This document shows positions 6,025 to 7,223 of a stretch of 7,223 nt of DNA, one piece after another. A model generated the notes under the pieces. It made no database searches and had not been told where the DNA came from. It saw nothing but the letters and a program-made list of their open reading frames with translations. Each line of letters starts with the position of its first letter. Position 1 is the first letter of the stretch. Origin of the DNA: Acidobacteriota bacterium (GTDB lineage Bacteria > Acidobacteriota > Terriglobia > Terriglobales > Acidobacteriaceae); NCBI GenBank assembly GCA_019510535.1, contig JAEKKE010000383.1:1-7223 (forward strand), read 5' to 3'. A program made the position numbers and the translations under genes.

Positions 6025-7223
6025 TGAGCCGGACGCATTTCCCAATGGGGCACGGTTAATGTCGAATCCGGTAGAAAGGTGGCGTCCTAACTGCCCAACA
6101 TAGGAGACCGTCAGGGTATTGCCCTTGAAGTCTCTTTGCGCGGTGAGATTGAACTGCTCCAGATACCCGGAGCGGAAGTTGTAGTCGACCGTGGCCGGAA
6201 TGGAGCCGACCAGGTCTTTCGGCAATGTGCTCGGGTTCTGGTTCGGTAAGGCCATGCCCTGACTGAAGCGCGTGAAGGACTGATTGCAACCGCTCGTTCC
6301 ATTCGCGGCTTGAACAGAGGAGCAGTTGCCGTAGATCGCGATGTTCGGTGGATTCTTCAGGTTTACAGGAGACATGTAGTTGCTTGGGAAGAACGCGAGA
6401 CCAAAGCCGCCTCGGATGACCAGGCTTGGGGTTGCTGTCAACGCAAAGCCTACGCGCGGTGCGAAGTTGGAATAATCGGTTTTGACGTTTGCCGTGTTGC
6501 TGACGCCATTGATGCCGGCCTGCACAATGGTGCCCGTCGCCTCGTCGAAGTTGGAGATGTGATTTTTCTTTTTAGTGAACGGAGTGTAGACGTCATAACG
6601 CACGCCCAGGTTGAGCGTAAGGTTCTGACGTACATGCCAATCATCCTGGACATAGACGCTGGGTTCCCATGTCAGGTAGGTGGGCGGATACAGATTGTTA
6701 TTGCGCGTCGCCGCTGAGAAGATACCCATCAACAAACCCGGTGCTCCCATGCGGAACGTCCAGCTGCCTTCACCCTGGTTGTCTTGCAGGTTTAGCGCGA
6801 TACGGCGGATGCCTGCGGCGCCAATGCGGAAGCTGTGATTGCCACGGTTGTAGAAGATATTTCCATTGAGCTGATAGCTGTTGTCTTTGTTCTGCAGCGG
6901 TACAAAGTTGCTGCCTCCTCCAAGTCCTGTCAGGCCGGTAGGCAACGCGACTGCAAGACCTGAGGTGAGTTGGCTGACATTGACATTCGGCTGGCCTAGC
7001 TTAGTGTTCGGATTGACACCGTAGTTCAACGGATACGATGCGTTGTTGATGTGGGTCCACGCCGCACCGATATTCATCAGCATGTTGGAAGTGAAGGTGT
7101 GGGTATAGATCACTGCTGTGTTGCGCGCAATCTGCGGAGCCGATCCAAATCCATTACCGGTCTGCGGATCAATGGCAAATCCATTCACGCTGGAAATGGG
7201 AAGAGCCCCGGGTGAGAACGTAA
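6007..7223 (-). pseudogene. Oar-like TonB-dependent receptor, upstream segment ending at an in-frame TGA (5' end outside the window)
   Basis: The frame enters from the right edge (TFSPGALPISSVNGFAI) and runs about 404 codons to TGA at 6009-6007. GTG 7188 is only a nominal start, because the preceding codons continue receptor-like sequence. The segment contains typical barrel strands: NTAVIYTHTFTSNMLMNIGA, NHSFRIGAAGIRR, the diagnostic SVYVQDDWHVRQNLTLNLGVRYD, NFAPRVGFALTATPSLVIRGG and YLEQFNLTAQRDFKGNTL then SYVGQLGRHL. The normal plug and N-terminal CarboxypepD_reg regions must lie outside; such proteins usually exceed 1000 residues and about 670 codons are visible here in both parts. The family takes up siderophores, glycans or other large ligands through the outer membrane using TonB energy; the substrate is not readable here. 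The frame continues unchanged past the TGA, so the lesion is a single nonsense codon, not a frameshift. Truncation here would remove about 268 residues and the terminal barrel strand, almost certainly abolishing insertion. Confidence 0.8.

Overview
The 7.2-kb window looks like chromosomal DNA of an acidobacterium, most likely class Terriglobia (Acidobacteriaceae-like). This is inferred from gene content and moderately high GC: a membrane-anchored TPR protein of the kind that follows Ser/Thr kinase domains in this phylum, an FHA-GAF-SpoIIE phosphatase, and a large Oar-like TonB-dependent receptor. No rRNA, tRNA, CRISPR array or transposase gene is visible.

Layout. The + strand carries one gene (to 1970), whose reading frame is open to the left edge of the window. 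It has one transmembrane helix followed by a long TPR domain and is probably the C-terminal part of a receptor-like Ser/Thr kinase. It converges, with a 12-bp gap, on a minus-strand series read right to left: a TonB-dependent receptor (7223 to 5200, N-terminus outside the window, interrupted by an in-frame TGA at 6009-6007); a strong intrinsic terminator (5177-5142); a secreted GH18 chitinase-like hydrolase (about 5130 to 3799); a 114-bp nested palindrome (3800-3687); and an FHA-GAF-PP2C (SpoIIE/RsbU-type) phosphatase (3656 to 1983).

Possible functional links, all inferred. The FHA phosphatase and the kinase-like TPR protein could belong to one Ser/Thr phospho-signalling module. The receptor and GH18 enzyme could cooperate in capture and cleavage of chitin-type glycans, although a terminator separates them and the receptor is interrupted.

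The most noteworthy structures are the 114-bp palindrome, whose 16-bp outer arms and 9-bp inner hairpin share exactly one centre and which looks like a non-autonomous mobile or REP-like element, and the TGA in the receptor, which lies between two near-identical 15-bp QTQRR-coding units. No clearly new biological system can be demonstrated from the sequence alone.
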